Source: Archivesica marissinica
Lineage: Eukaryota; Mollusca; Bivalvia; Venerida; Vesicomyidae
Direction: 5' to 3'
DNA: 64,000 nt
Assembly (NCBI GenBank): GCA_014843695.1
Contig: CM026404.1
Span: 59,274,954 to 59,338,953, forward strand
The position numbers and the translations under genes were made by a program. Of this stretch, positions 52,700 to 62,784 are shown piece by piece (the first letter of the stretch is position 1; each line of letters opens with the position of its first letter). Below the pieces are notes generated by a model. It saw only the letters and a list, made by a program, of their open reading frames with translations, had not been told where the DNA came from and searched no databases.

Positions 52700-55600
52700 G
52701 TATATTGAATTCTTGCAGAACAAAGGTCTTAATTGAACACATCCACCACAGTCCCATATTACACATCTTGTTTCAGTGATAATGTTCAGTTTCTGGAGAT
52801 CAATAAATATCCTGCTTACAAAACTCGCACGTGTGTCAGAATTTGAGATGGAGTGACTGGTCGGATTATTAATGAGTCAGATTGTTCTAACATCAATTTC
52901 GAAATAAGTTATTATTATTGGTAAAATCCAATGGAACTTGAAATATTGAGTCACACAGTTTGTCGTACATTACAGTGAGGAAAATAAAAATTAACCTTTG
53001 CCCATCCACTATAGGCTAGCAACATTCAATGATTTTATTAACAGCTATAAGTATAATACATGTAAAACTATACATTTTTCTGGTAGATCTCATCAAACCA
53101 TTTGCAAAAATGTATAGTTCAACTTTGTTACACCACAACTTTTGAAATTAATGGACTTGTAAATGATGAATAATTGCAGTCGGAAAAGGCTTGATTTTCA
53201 ATTTCTTAAAAAAGTTGACCCCAGCTTATTACTTTTATCATGAAACGGTATTCTACATAGTAGTCAGTGTTATTTTCTTCTATAAACATTTCTCACCTGT
53301 TCTGTAACAATTTTATGCACACAGTACTTAAACACACTTATAAATTAATATAGTTTTAATATACCGACTCGTAACCGAGTACGAATGAACGGTGTACGGT
53401 AACCGAGTACGAATGAACTGTGTACGAACAGCCATTTTGATTTTAGAAAATTGCAAATACAAGCTAATTAATCTTCATTGAGCGCAAATGCATATTTGCA
53501 TTTATTCCAAACCACAATACCGTATCTATTTATACCTCAATCGAGCTTGAGAGGACACACTTTGCAATATTTTAATGTTTTTTTTACTCTGCATGAATTA
53601 CGATTCGGGACGGCAGAAGTGGAATATTGGTAATAGTTAAGTTTGATTACTTCCCTTGTCCGGTGAGACTTGTCATGTCACTCGGATGCGAGCCAAATAA
53701 ACAGGATATACGTCAAATTATATTCTTGGAAGTGCCCAGAATGAAAAGAATACTGATATATCTATCATAAAATACCAATTTCATTAGCGTATATGGCCGT
53801 TTTGGACAAATTTATGATATTTGAAATTTTCACTTTCGGTTTTGAACTGTAAATATATACTGCGTAACAGTCAAATGGGCATATACGCCATATTTGGTCA
53901 TATCTCCTCCCACTTATGCAAATATTTCAATCGGAAAGCCTTTGCTCTGTTCATACAAGACCGTAATACACAGGACATATTTTGGGGTCAGTTTTTTTAT
54001 CGGAACACCGATTGCGCAGTAAAGATGAGTGGTGGTTGCTACTATATCAGATTACAGACAAAGTTGATGTGAGAGGCCCAGGGTTTAATTTATACAAAGT
54101 TATAAAAGTGTTTGTTTGTTTATTATAGTGCCACCCCTATTGAAAGGGCCAGCCATTTCTGACTTGTGGAAATCAGTACTTCCCGAATCCTATCTTTGTA
54201 GATCAGGCGCCTGGCTGATACAGTTAACCATTATTTAACTAGCTCATTAACCATTATTTAACTATCTGGCTGCTCGCCAACAGGCCATATCACAATGACC
54301 CCTGATGAGGTTCGAATCTTCGACAGCTCCGTAGGCGGACGCCTTAAGCACTAGGCCACAGAGACTTCTATTAATCACTCTTGAGACCTCAATCCTGATG
54401 GAATCCATCACCACGAAGGAGGTAGAAGAGGCAATGTGGAATTTAAATGCCTACGGGCACAATCATAACGGCTCCAGCAGGGCCCATTCTAGCTGTTGCG
54501 ATTATGCCCTTCACCAAGGCAATTCCACATTGTTTATTCTCTCTTCCTCGTGACGATGGATCATCAGGAATGAGGTCTCGTGAGCGATTTAACTTATGTT
54601 ATCAGAACTTGTTTCGCAATCTAGCTAAAATAAATTTGTATAAACGAAACGGACAAAATATACCTTTACATTTTATAAAATTGACAATGTACCGTCATTA
54701 CCAGAACTATATCATAATAAACATATTGTGATCATACTCAGTGAGTCAATCACGGGTTCGAGCCCCGCTCAGGCCGTGTCTCATTTATATGAAAAAGTTG
54801 GCAGTTTCTTACGGAGGTTGGTGCACCCAAGTACTGGTTAACCGCTGGAGCCTGCCCAGGAAAGGTGTTGTTAAGTAAACTGCCCGCCGGCGATATAGCC
54901 CAAAATGGTGCTGATGCAGGCGTAAAACCCGAAATATAACATAACATATCGGTGAGTCAATCATGAGAGATGATGAGAATTCATTAATTTCTCTCAAACA
55001 AATGAACCATTGTCAATTTTCTCGTCCCAAACTTCTTCGCGTGGGTTTGCAGCGAATGAGAATCTGTCTATTAGCAAATATACTGCAGGTAGGTCAGGTT
55101 ACAGGGAAATTTTAGTTTTGTTCTATTTTTCTTGTTTAGCAGCCACAGCAGGGATATTTTGGCATCATTAAAGGACTATTGATCAGAATGGCTGTTATAT
55201 ATATGATCAGTAGTTTTTTCCGACGTGTCACTACACCATCAACCCCTACCAATGCAGATGGCAGCGTCGCACCCACACAGGACTACGTCTACACAACAAA
55301 CCTGTTTGACAAAGGCACTTTTATGGTAGGAGTCAGCTATATATATGTATTGGGTACAACATATATTTCCTCCCTGTGTTGAGTTTGCAAGCAGTAGTTT
55401 TTCTGTTCCTCCTCAATACGGTTTATGATTTTGCTTTAATAAGATTGCACTCTTGCAGACATCAAAGAAGCCTGGGCTAAAATTAATTTAGGTCGAAAGT
55501 CATATGAAGGAAACTAGTTTAACCCTTTCAACACCACAGACCTCTAAATAGGCTTACAAAAAGTGTGGATCCAGATGAGCTGGCGGCAGAACATGACGAG

Positions 55601-58600
55601 CCGTCTCATCAGGATCTGCACTTTTTTGCCAGTAATATTATTATTTTTAGACGATTACCAATTTTCAATGAACTTTTCCAAATGTAGTATTCTAACTAAA
55701 AATATCGTGCACCAGTCCATGTCAGTTATTTGGTGTTGAATGGGTTAATATACATTTTATCTGACGTATCGAGATACTGTATGTTTGAAAAATACGATAG
55801 GATTATAAAGATTTAAAGAACACCATTACGGGAATTATTCATAATGACTTAAAATTGTTTTGTTGATTGTGTTTGTTTATCCTCGCTGCTGCCGATTAGC
55901 GCAGTGGTTAGCGCGCTCGCTTCTCACCAATGCAACCCGTGTTTGCTCCACAAACCGGGAAGTATGTGAGGTGGTCGTCGGGTTAACACTGTTGTTACGT
56001 ATTGTTTCAGGACATGTATATATATGTGTCGGAGGTGAAGGAATTGAATGATCTCTCGGATGATGCTTTGTTCTGGTCGAAAAAGGGTCTTGTGTATGGC
56101 GACTGGGAATCTGGGCCGAATGCAGATGGGTCACATTTCTTCTCCGGCAGTATACCAGCATCACAAGTAATTATATTCCATCAATTTTGCCGTGTGTGTT
56201 AAGCCTGCATACAAATGTTACGCTAAAAGTGTTTTCGCTCTCTTAACCCCGTTTCCCTCATAGAAGCACCTCTTGACGCCATTACCAATACGAATACATT
56301 GACAATGTAGTACCCAAACCAATGTTCACATTAAAGACCAGAATCTCATGTGTTTACGGTAATATCAATGGAGGTGGGATAGATATGGCGACTACCTATC
56401 TATCCACTGCATGATGGCTAAATGGCTGTCGTTTGTATGGAGTATATTAACCTAAATCTCTATGTAGTCCCAGTAATATCTATGGAAGTGGGATAGATAT
56501 AACGACTACCTATCCACTGCATGATAGCTAAGTGGCGTCGTTCGTATGTAGATATAATATTACCCTAAATCTCTATGTAGTCCCAGTAATATCTATGGAG
56601 GTGGGATCGATATGGTGACTACTTATCCACTGCATGATAGCTAAATGGCTGTCGTTTGTATGGAGATATACTAGTATATTAACCTGGATCTCTATGTAGT
56701 CCCAGTAATATCTATGGAGGTGGGATAGATATGGCGACTACCTATCCACTGCATGATGGCTAAATGGCTGTCGTTTGTATGGAGTATATTAACCTAAATC
56801 TCTATGTAGTCCCAGTAATATCTATGGAAGTGGGATAGATATAACGACTACCTATCCACTGCATGATAGCTAAGTGGCGTCGTTCGTATGTAGATATAAT
56901 ATTACCCTAAATCTCTATGTAGTCCCAGTAATATCTATGGAGGTGGGATCGATATGGTGTCTACTTATCCACTGCATGATAGCTAAATGGCTGTCGTTTG
57001 TATGGAGATATACTAGTATATTAACCTGGATCTCTATGTAGTCCCAGTAATATCTATGGAGGTGGGATAGATATGGTGGCTACCTATCCACTGCATGATA
57101 GCTAAATGGCTGTGGTTTGTATGGAGATATTAATAGTATATTAACCTAAATCTCAAGGAAAGGGTTAACCTTTAGAATGCTGTAGGGGAAATGAGCAGCT
57201 AACAAATGTGTAATATTTTTCTTATATTAATGGATTGGACGATTTGAATCGAGCCCTATTTTTTAAAATAAATTATCCCATTGCATTCCAGTATCCATGC
57301 AGTACGCAAAACACACATTTACGTGCAATGCAGATTTAATTTCACAAATGACAGTTTGTGATTTTTCGTGATGGAGAAGGGTGTATATATTTGTTAAATC
57401 TTAAAATACATATATATATATGTTATATGAATTTTAAGAATTCCAATGATATTTCTGATAAATTATCTTCAGTATTACCGAAGTTATGCTACAACCTTTG
57501 ATGCTCGACAAAAAAGTTTTCTTGGTACTATGTATATATGATGCATGCTTTGATATGAATTTTTTGTTTCAGGCAATACAGAACAATGCTTCTAATATAT
57601 ACATGCATGTGTATATTGTGAAAGAAGGATACTCTCCTGACCCTAGCGACAAACTCAGATACAGTAAAAGAGACACAATTTACAGTTCCATGCGTATGTA
57701 TTTCAAGTATTCGCTCACACACACACGCGCTCACACACGCGCTCACACACGCGCACACGCACGCATGCACACTTCATGTAATCCAAGTCTCCAGGGCAGT
57801 GAAATGAAAGTTGATTAATGTATAGCCTGATAATCTATGTTCGTCATAAAAATCTTTTGTGGGTTGGATTTCAAAACTGCTTCAAATGTGCTATCCCCAC
57901 AAACTATTTTACATATCAATGTTCTAGCTGACTATAAATTTATATGAGGCCTCATATCCCGTATAGCTCAGTGGATGCGCGTTCGCTTCAGGTGCGAAAG
58001 GTCTGGAGTTCGAGCCCCGCTGGAGCCGTTACGATTGTGCCCTTAGGCAAAGCATTTAAATTCCACGTTGCCTCTTCTCTCTCCCTCGTGGCGATGGATT
58101 CCATCAGGAATGAGGTCTCGAGAGTGATTAATATAAGTTATAAGAACTTGTTTCGCAATCGAGCTAAAATAAATTTGTATAAACTAATATCCCGTATGAG
58201 TCATGCTTAACCTTTAAAATGCTGAATAAAGTGGAAGGAATCTGCAAACAACATAGATCAGATATATATACTCGTTTTCAGCACAGTACGGGTTAATGCA
58301 CTGTAGCCTCTCTTAATTGTCATAGTTGTGTTATGCTCAACCCAATAAACAACACATTAATGATGGCGAACAAATCATTAAAGCGACATTGCATCGCAAA
58401 AAGCAAATAAAATGCATTTTGTTCACGTATAAATGCATTGCTGCTACAAATTTTTCCGAATACATTCGAACACTAACATTGAAAGTATGAGTTCATATAA
58501 CGGTCATCCATGCTCCTGAATTGACGTTCGTTTGTCATCCGAGTCGAAACTAAATGCGAGATAATATCGTTTAGAGATAATTTAACTAAGATTAGTCTAC

Positions 58601-59978
58601 AAATAAATAGGCACAAATGTGAGATGTAACGGTAATTCTGTACCATAAATCGTGTTATTCAGGATACACTAGTTGTATTACGCATGGATTGTTTACATTA
58701 TTTTGTTATGTCAACAAACCGCGTACGGAAAGTACATTCTGTAGACATTTGTGTTTTCACCGATGTAGTGTCGCTTTAAGCTCCCACTTGTATAACAGAA
58801 GTTATGTAACAGAAGGTGTGTAAATATATATATATATATATATATAAACAGCCTTTTGAATCACTTGAACCTTAGAGCTTAGTTACAAGATCATTGCAAC
58901 AAGCCTTTTAACTAGTACACTATAACATATCAGGGATCAGTTTAGAGGGCGATGTGGGCGAAATTGTCGCCCTAAGGACCCTGACTTCGCCCTCTGGGGG
59001 GGCCCACTTCTTTAAAAAAAATTGTTTAAAAATAAATTGGTTTTTACGATTTTCAAACACATTTTTTTTGTCTAGTAAGATACACTGGCCCATTATAAAC
59101 CACTCCTTCTATTCAAATGTTGTATTTAATAGTTGTACTGTGTATTTTAACCCTATTTTGCAGAAGTATATTAAAGAACACCATTTAAGGAAGCGATCAC
59201 GCGCTTTCTCACTTCTCCCAAAAATTCTGACCTAGAATGAACCCTGAACATATATTTATCCTACCTTCATGCGAAATAACGTACAAAAACGGCCTGCCTA
59301 ATAAATTTTGCTTTATTAGTCAGTGCCTAATAAAGCTTTCGTGACGGACTGCTTTTATGACCCAGATTACGGTTTGTAAATAAACAAAGCGTCTGTGGTC
59401 ACATTGTGTTGTCTGCTGAGTTTGGAAAATGTCCCAAGAAGAAAGTCGTGTACAGGCAAACTTTCAGGTTGTTTGGGATGAATTAACAGCACTTGATGAG
59501 ACCCCTCTGGAAACTACTGTTGTCAGAGAAATGTCATTTATCATTTATCTATAAATAGAAATATCAATGCGCAACATATTACCAAGTGCGTAGCGAGTTT
59601 GTAAGCTGTCATGGCTAGTTTGTTTGTTTTTGTGTCGGTTGCACACTCAGAATGTAGGATACATAGAATATTAGGTTACTGTCTTATAAATTTTAAATTA
59701 TTAGGTTCTTCTCCGAAAAAATACAAGGCTCGGGAGAACCTCGCCTTGTATTTTTTCTCCGACTCGCCTAATAAATTAAAATTTATAAGACAGTAACCTA
59801 ATATTCTCTATATATATCTATAATTAAGTTTAGATTTAGTACACGTATTTACAAACGAAGAATCAAAACAGAAAGGTTTTTTTCTCTTTCAGAATTAAAT
59901 AAATTCAAGAAAAGAAAATTTCATGATACAAAGAATTTGCTCACAGGGTCAACAGATGTACATCCAGATCTTATCAAG
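52616..59978 (+). CDS. CLPTM1: CLPTM1 orthologue, 5' part (five exons; continues past the window)
   Basis: CLPTM1 is a multi-pass ER/Golgi membrane protein; in mammals it affects GABA-A receptor trafficking, and its paralogue CLPTM1L is a lipid scramblase. Coding exons are 52616-52699, 55140-55325, 56011-56166, 57573-57693 and 59893-59978; all introns are GT-AG and phases fit (0, 0, 0, 1). The 211 residues start MADNNEVAIQPTQ and run through a predicted first membrane segment (about 37-55), then FWSKKGLVYGDW (human FWEQHDLVYGDW), NIYMHVYIVKEGYSPDP (human SIYIHVYFTKSGFHPDP) and TKNLLTGSTDVHPDLIK (human TKNLLTGETEADPEMIK). Human CLPTM1 is 669 residues, so about two thirds lie beyond 64000; I found no further exon in 59979-64000. 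An in-frame TAA nine bases before the ATG fixes the start unless a spliced leader exon exists. The N-terminal extension before the membrane segment favours CLPTM1 over CLPTM1L. Confidence 0.95.
52700..54105. other. CLPTM1 intron 1, left part
   Basis: Unique AT-rich sequence. A short direct repeat (GTAACCGAGTACGAATGAAC) occurs twice at 53371-53420. An 83-residue frame at 53821 has no recognisable motif. Confidence 0.45.
54106..54368 (-). mobile_element. SINE family F, copy 2
   Basis: Minus-strand head CTGTGGCCTAGTGCTTAAGG, B-box GATTCGAACCTC, and the TTAAATAATGG body. The body phrase is locally duplicated (54228-54262). Confidence 0.82.
54369..54486 (-). mobile_element. SINE family C, copy 6 (left half of an inverted pair)
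   Basis: Tail and body only: TTAATCACTCTTGAGACCTC to GGCTCCAGCAGGG on the plus strand. Confidence 0.82.
54487..54650 (+). mobile_element. SINE family C, copy 7 (right half of an inverted pair)
   Basis: Body and tail: GATTATGCCCTTCACCAAGG to AAAATAAATTTGTATAAACG. It directly abuts copy 6 head to head, giving a hairpin with about 115-bp arms. Confidence 0.82.
54753..54951 (+). mobile_element. SINE family B, copy 3 (5'-truncated)
   Basis: Starts at the B-box (CGGGTTCGAGCCCCGC), then AAGTTGGCAGTTTCTTACGG and the AAACCCGAAATATAACAT end. 12-bp duplications GTGAGTCAATCA at 54741-54752 and 54952-54963 show a truncated retroposition. Confidence 0.93.
55140..55325 (+). CDS. CLPTM1: CLPTM1 coding exon 2
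   Basis: It encodes residues 29-90, including the first membrane segment GLLIRMAVIYMISSFFRR (human GVLFRIFIIWAISSWFRR). The acceptor is TTTAG|CAG, an NAGNAG arrangement that could add or drop one Gln. The donor is TTTATG|GTAGGA, phase 0. Confidence 0.94.
55519..55748. mobile_element. MITE family P copy 5
   Basis: TTAACCCTTTCAACACCA to TGGTGTTGAATGGGTTAA in CLPTM1 intron 2. Belongs to the composite segment shared with 34709-35277. Confidence 0.88.
55889..55985 (+). mobile_element. SINE family D, copy 3 (truncated after the head)
   Basis: GATTAGCGCAGTGGTTAGCG and CACCAATGCAACCCG, then stops at GGTGGTCGTCGGGTT just before CLPTM1 exon 3. Confidence 0.85.
56011..56166 (+). CDS. CLPTM1: CLPTM1 coding exon 3
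   Basis: The acceptor is TTTCAG|GACATG and the donor TCACAA|GTAATT, phase 0 on both sides. It encodes residues 91-142, with MYIYVSE, ALFWSKKGLVYGDW and NADGSHFF aligning to the human luminal domain. Confidence 0.95.
56243..57168. mobile_element. MITE family V copy 3 with 7 internal units
   Basis: TTAACCCCGTTTCCCTCATAG to TCAAGGAAAGGGTTAA, TTAA at both ends. Seven units; a three-unit block recurs with a shift of about 342 bases (56501 versus 56843). Lies in CLPTM1 intron 3. Confidence 0.9.
57573..57693 (+). CDS. CLPTM1: CLPTM1 coding exon 4
   Basis: The acceptor is TTTCAG|GCAATA and the donor CATGC|GTATGT. It encodes residues 143-182 plus one base of residue 183. NIYMHVYIVKEGYSPDP is the conserved core. 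A CA/CG-rich microsatellite starts about 20 bases into the following intron. Confidence 0.94.
57712..57774. repeat. CA/CG microsatellite with Z-DNA-like alternation
   Basis: Alternating CACACACGCGCTCACACACG-type text, about 20 bases after the CLPTM1 exon 4 donor. Confidence 0.9.
57965..58186 (+). mobile_element. SINE family C, copy 8 (full length)
   Basis: Head AGCTCAGTGGATGCGCGTTC, B-box GAGTTCGAGCC, body, tail AATAAATTTGTATAAACT. 11-bp duplications ATATCCCGTAT at 57954-57964 and 58187-58197. Confidence 0.94.
58214..58298. mobile_element. MITE family U copy 5 (fragment)
   Basis: TGCTGAATAAAGTGGAAGGA and GCAAACAACATAGATC, then a short AT run and CAGTACGGGTTAA. Confidence 0.55.
58378..58779. 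mobile_element. MITE family R copy 2 (complete)
   Basis: Ends TTAAAGCGACATTGCATCG and CGATGTAGTGTCGCTTTAA are imperfect inverted repeats with TTAA edges, 402 bases. Defines the family split by the DIRS element at 37998. Confidence 0.85.
58827..58850. repeat. TA dinucleotide repeat
   Basis: About twelve TA pairs in CLPTM1 intron 4. Confidence 0.85.
58931..59246 (+). mobile_element. MITE family Q copy 3 (complete)
   Basis: CAGGGATCAGTTTAGAGGG to ACCTAGAATGAACCCTG, flanked by AACATAT at 58924-58930 and 59247-59253. A 7-8-bp duplication would suit a hAT-type element. Confidence 0.8.
59429..59554 (+). CDS. Unrecognised 41-residue open frame
   Basis: ATG at 59429 opens MSQEESRVQANFQVVWDE and continues with an acidic, coding-like composition to a TAA at 59552. 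No family recognised. It is in phase with nothing in CLPTM1 and lies in intron 4 beside a 143-bp palindrome, so it may belong to a transposon. It may also be a chance frame. Confidence 0.2.
   Translation: MSQEESRVQANFQVVWDELTALDETPLETTVVREMSFIIYL
59665..59807. repeat. 143-bp near-perfect palindrome
   Basis: Arms share AGAATATTAGGTTACTGTCT and AAAAAATACAAGGC, loop TCGGGAGAACCTC. It is 85 bases upstream of CLPTM1 exon 5. Confidence 0.88.
59893..59978 (+). CDS. CLPTM1: CLPTM1 coding exon 5
   Basis: The acceptor is CTTTCAG|AATTA and the donor ATCAAG|GTAATT. It completes residue 183 and encodes 184-211 (LNKFKKRKFHDTKNLLTG onward), aligning to human INKYKRRRFQKTKNLLTG. The phase closes at 0. Confidence 0.94.
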
Positions 59979-59989
59979 GTAATTGTTAG

Positions 59990-61030
59990 AGGTGTAGCGA
60001 TAGGTCGACCTATCAATAGGTCGCGATATTGGAGCTGGCAATAGCAATAGGTCGATAGCAAAACTCCAAGTCGATCACTATCGCCGATAGTCCATCGAAC
60101 TATCGATAGTTCGTTTAAGATTCAATTTTGTCCAATGTTTTCACTTACAATTGACAGCCATGCTTTTGAAAGTGAAAGTAACTACTCCAGTTCGCACAGG
60201 CGCTTATTTGATTGTATTGTGTACCCGCTGAAAGCTCCCTGGCGATATGATCGTGCAGTTGCCCTAGAGGGATGCGGTAAATGGTCAATACCCTGTAGTG
60301 TACTAGACGACCGCTATGCAATCGTAACTGGAAGCAGTGAACTGTGTATGACAATGGCATGTGCCATGATGAGATTGATGACGAGTAATGACAAGTTAAA
60401 TGTTATCCTCCTGCCGGGTACATGTGCCATTCGCAGACAATGGCTACAATATTGCAAAATTGGCTAATAAAAACTCAGTTTGGCGAAAATTATAAAAACG
60501 GCGAAAATATCCGAAAATTGAGAATTCCGCTCCCCATCATACAAGCGTGTTGTTTGTTTATTTAGCGGGGCATAATGTTTGATTAGTGTGCAAACACTAT
60601 GAATGCTTATTATATTGAGCAGGTGATAATTAAGAGTAGGGCGGCATTACATTGTCCAAATCCTTTGTAGACGAAAATTATGCTACCAAATTGAAAAGCT
60701 GTCACAGTGTATCTCCAGATCTGCCTGCGCATCCGCCAATGCACTCTTGAGCAACACTGTTCGCATATGGCATGTGACAAATGCTACCTGTGGCAGGTTA
60801 AGTGTTAGACATGTTTGTTTAATATTCATACTGTTTTTTAAGTTTCATACTAAGTATAAGTCTGTGTTCTAGCTACTTAACCTATTCTAGTCATATTAAA
60901 CTCGTTTTTGCATTGATATAGATTCATTAAATCAGTGTCAAACCAATATTGCATATTACCTGTGTTTAACCAAACTATCGCAATAGTATCGTGATAGCAT
61001 AGTGACTATCGCAATAGTATCGTGATAGTA
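59990..61030. repeat. Possible DNA transposon with CTATCG-rich ends
   Basis: Left 59990-60115 (GAGGTGTAGCGATAGGTCGA, many CTATCGATAG-like motifs) and right 60968-61030 (CTATCGCAATAGTATCGTGA, repeated) both carry ATAG/CTAT clusters. A 110-residue frame at 60135-60467 has no recognised motif. End points are guesses. Confidence 0.35.
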
Positions 61031-61214
61031 TATTCATGTAAAATAGCCGATCTGCTTCTAATTTTAGTACGCATGAAATCGGTACGAAGTGGATCGAGTG
61101 CGATTCCACGACATTGTAAAGCCCTTAATCTGTATGGATTTCTTATATAAAGTGGACAATATTCATTTCAATATCAATGAAATTTGAATTGAACACATTT
61201 ATTATGCATTGATT

Positions 61215-62421
61215 TACAGTCAAACTTGTATTAAGAGACCGCCCAAGGGAATGGACAAAAGCGGTCTCTTAATGAAACGGTCTCTTAATACAAAGTGACT
61301 GAACGGACAATTTCCCAGAGTCGTAGACATGTACTAGACTTTTGTTTGGGTGGACACTACAGTGTCTATATTGATATCAACATCATATACATGTATATAT
61401 GTTACATATATGTCATGTATATATGTCATCATAAAATAAAGAAAACTTTTTATAGTAATATTTGCTTGTATTTTTCTTGTTGAAACACCTTGTTGATTGC
61501 TGCTAATTGTGACACCTGCACGATATGGATAATGTAGATCAAACACCTTATTGATTGCTACAAAAAAGGGCATTTTTATGTTGCCTGTACTCAAAAGGTC
61601 AGAATTGACATGGTCTTATTTATGTTATTACGAGTATGAAACATTTTGAGGACGAATCAATTTTCGAGTACGAAACATTTTGAGGACGAATCAATTTTGT
61701 AACCTATTGCGTATTTAGATTCAAAATATATTATAAGTCGTGACAATGGTGTGATATCCCGAGATAATTATCTAAGCAAAAATGTAATCCAGAAAATTAC
61801 AACAATAATGCATTTACATTCATTTAAATCAAAACGTACATATAAAATTGACATCCGTTGGCTGAATTTCCGACCGGTGCAATGGGACAATCCATATGCT
61901 GTGACCCAATAAAACTACAAATGCGACACTATAAGAACAAATTGTCGACTATTTGAATCAATTAGCGCCCAATTATGAGATTTACACACATGGGACAATA
62001 TGTCTGTGACTTCACTATAAAGAACTCGTAACTGGACATTGCGCGCCGATAATCCCCTACATTTGTTTTTACAACAATGACTCAAAACGGAAATTGGGGC
62101 ATAAATGTGCGAAAATTGACTGATTGGCACGTGCCGTATCATGATTACTTGTCAAATTTATTACCTCTTCAATATACATAACCAGCAGACGACACATTTA
62201 ATAATCTCTTGATTTATGTTTTGAATTTCTAATTTCAACACTACTTATGGTCGCTTAATGAAAAACGTTACGGCCGAAAATAGGTGGTCGTTGGTCGCGT
62301 AAGACAAAAGTCGCTTAATACAATAGATTTATAGTGTGAAATCGCTCGATGGGATTTCAAAATGGTTGCATAAGACAAAGGTCGCTTAATACATGTGGTC
62401 GCTTGAGCAATTTTGACTGTA
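61215..62421. mobile_element. TA-flanked element M5 (1.2 kb), related ends to MITE M
   Basis: TACAGTCAAACTTGTATTAA at left and CAATTTTGACTGTA at right. Sub-terminal text GGTCTCTTAATG / GGTCGCTTAATAC repeats at both ends. No transposase frame. A 31-bp unit (CGAGTACGAAACATTTTGAG) is doubled at about 61631-61693. Confidence 0.6.
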
Positions 62422-62777
62422 ATATGTATAAAGAGTGTCACTTTTAATAAATTTTCGTTAACTCGACAAAATAAGTAGTACTTTCATATAAATTTGGCTC
62501 CAACTTTATGGGATTATGTTTTGGCTTATTGTTGTCGTATGCAAATTTCACAGACATTTTCGTCCATTGGCAAAAGGCAGTTATGGCGTATATATTTTTA
62601 TACAGACTCCGCCCCCTCCGATCGTATTTTACAGGCAGATTATGATAATTACACGCCGAGACAATGTTTGGATGACACTCGACCGCTCATAGCCCCGGGT
62701 CAGTGTCGACTCGCTAGGCGTTTTCACCAATAGTCAAACAAGCGTCTTCAGTGATTTTCATGCGTCATAACCCGGTA
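62422..62777. other. No gene seen
   Basis: A 79-residue frame at 62494-62733 has no recognised motif. Within CLPTM1 intron 5. Confidence 0.4.
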
Positions 62778-62784
62778 GCCCTGA

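Noticed and set aside
57486..57818. 110-residue frame as an independent gene
   Set aside because: Its middle is CLPTM1 exon 4; the ends are intron and microsatellite.
60135..60467. 110-residue frame in CLPTM1 intron 5
   Set aside because: No recognised domain and it lies in a region with transposon-like ends; not enough to call a gene.
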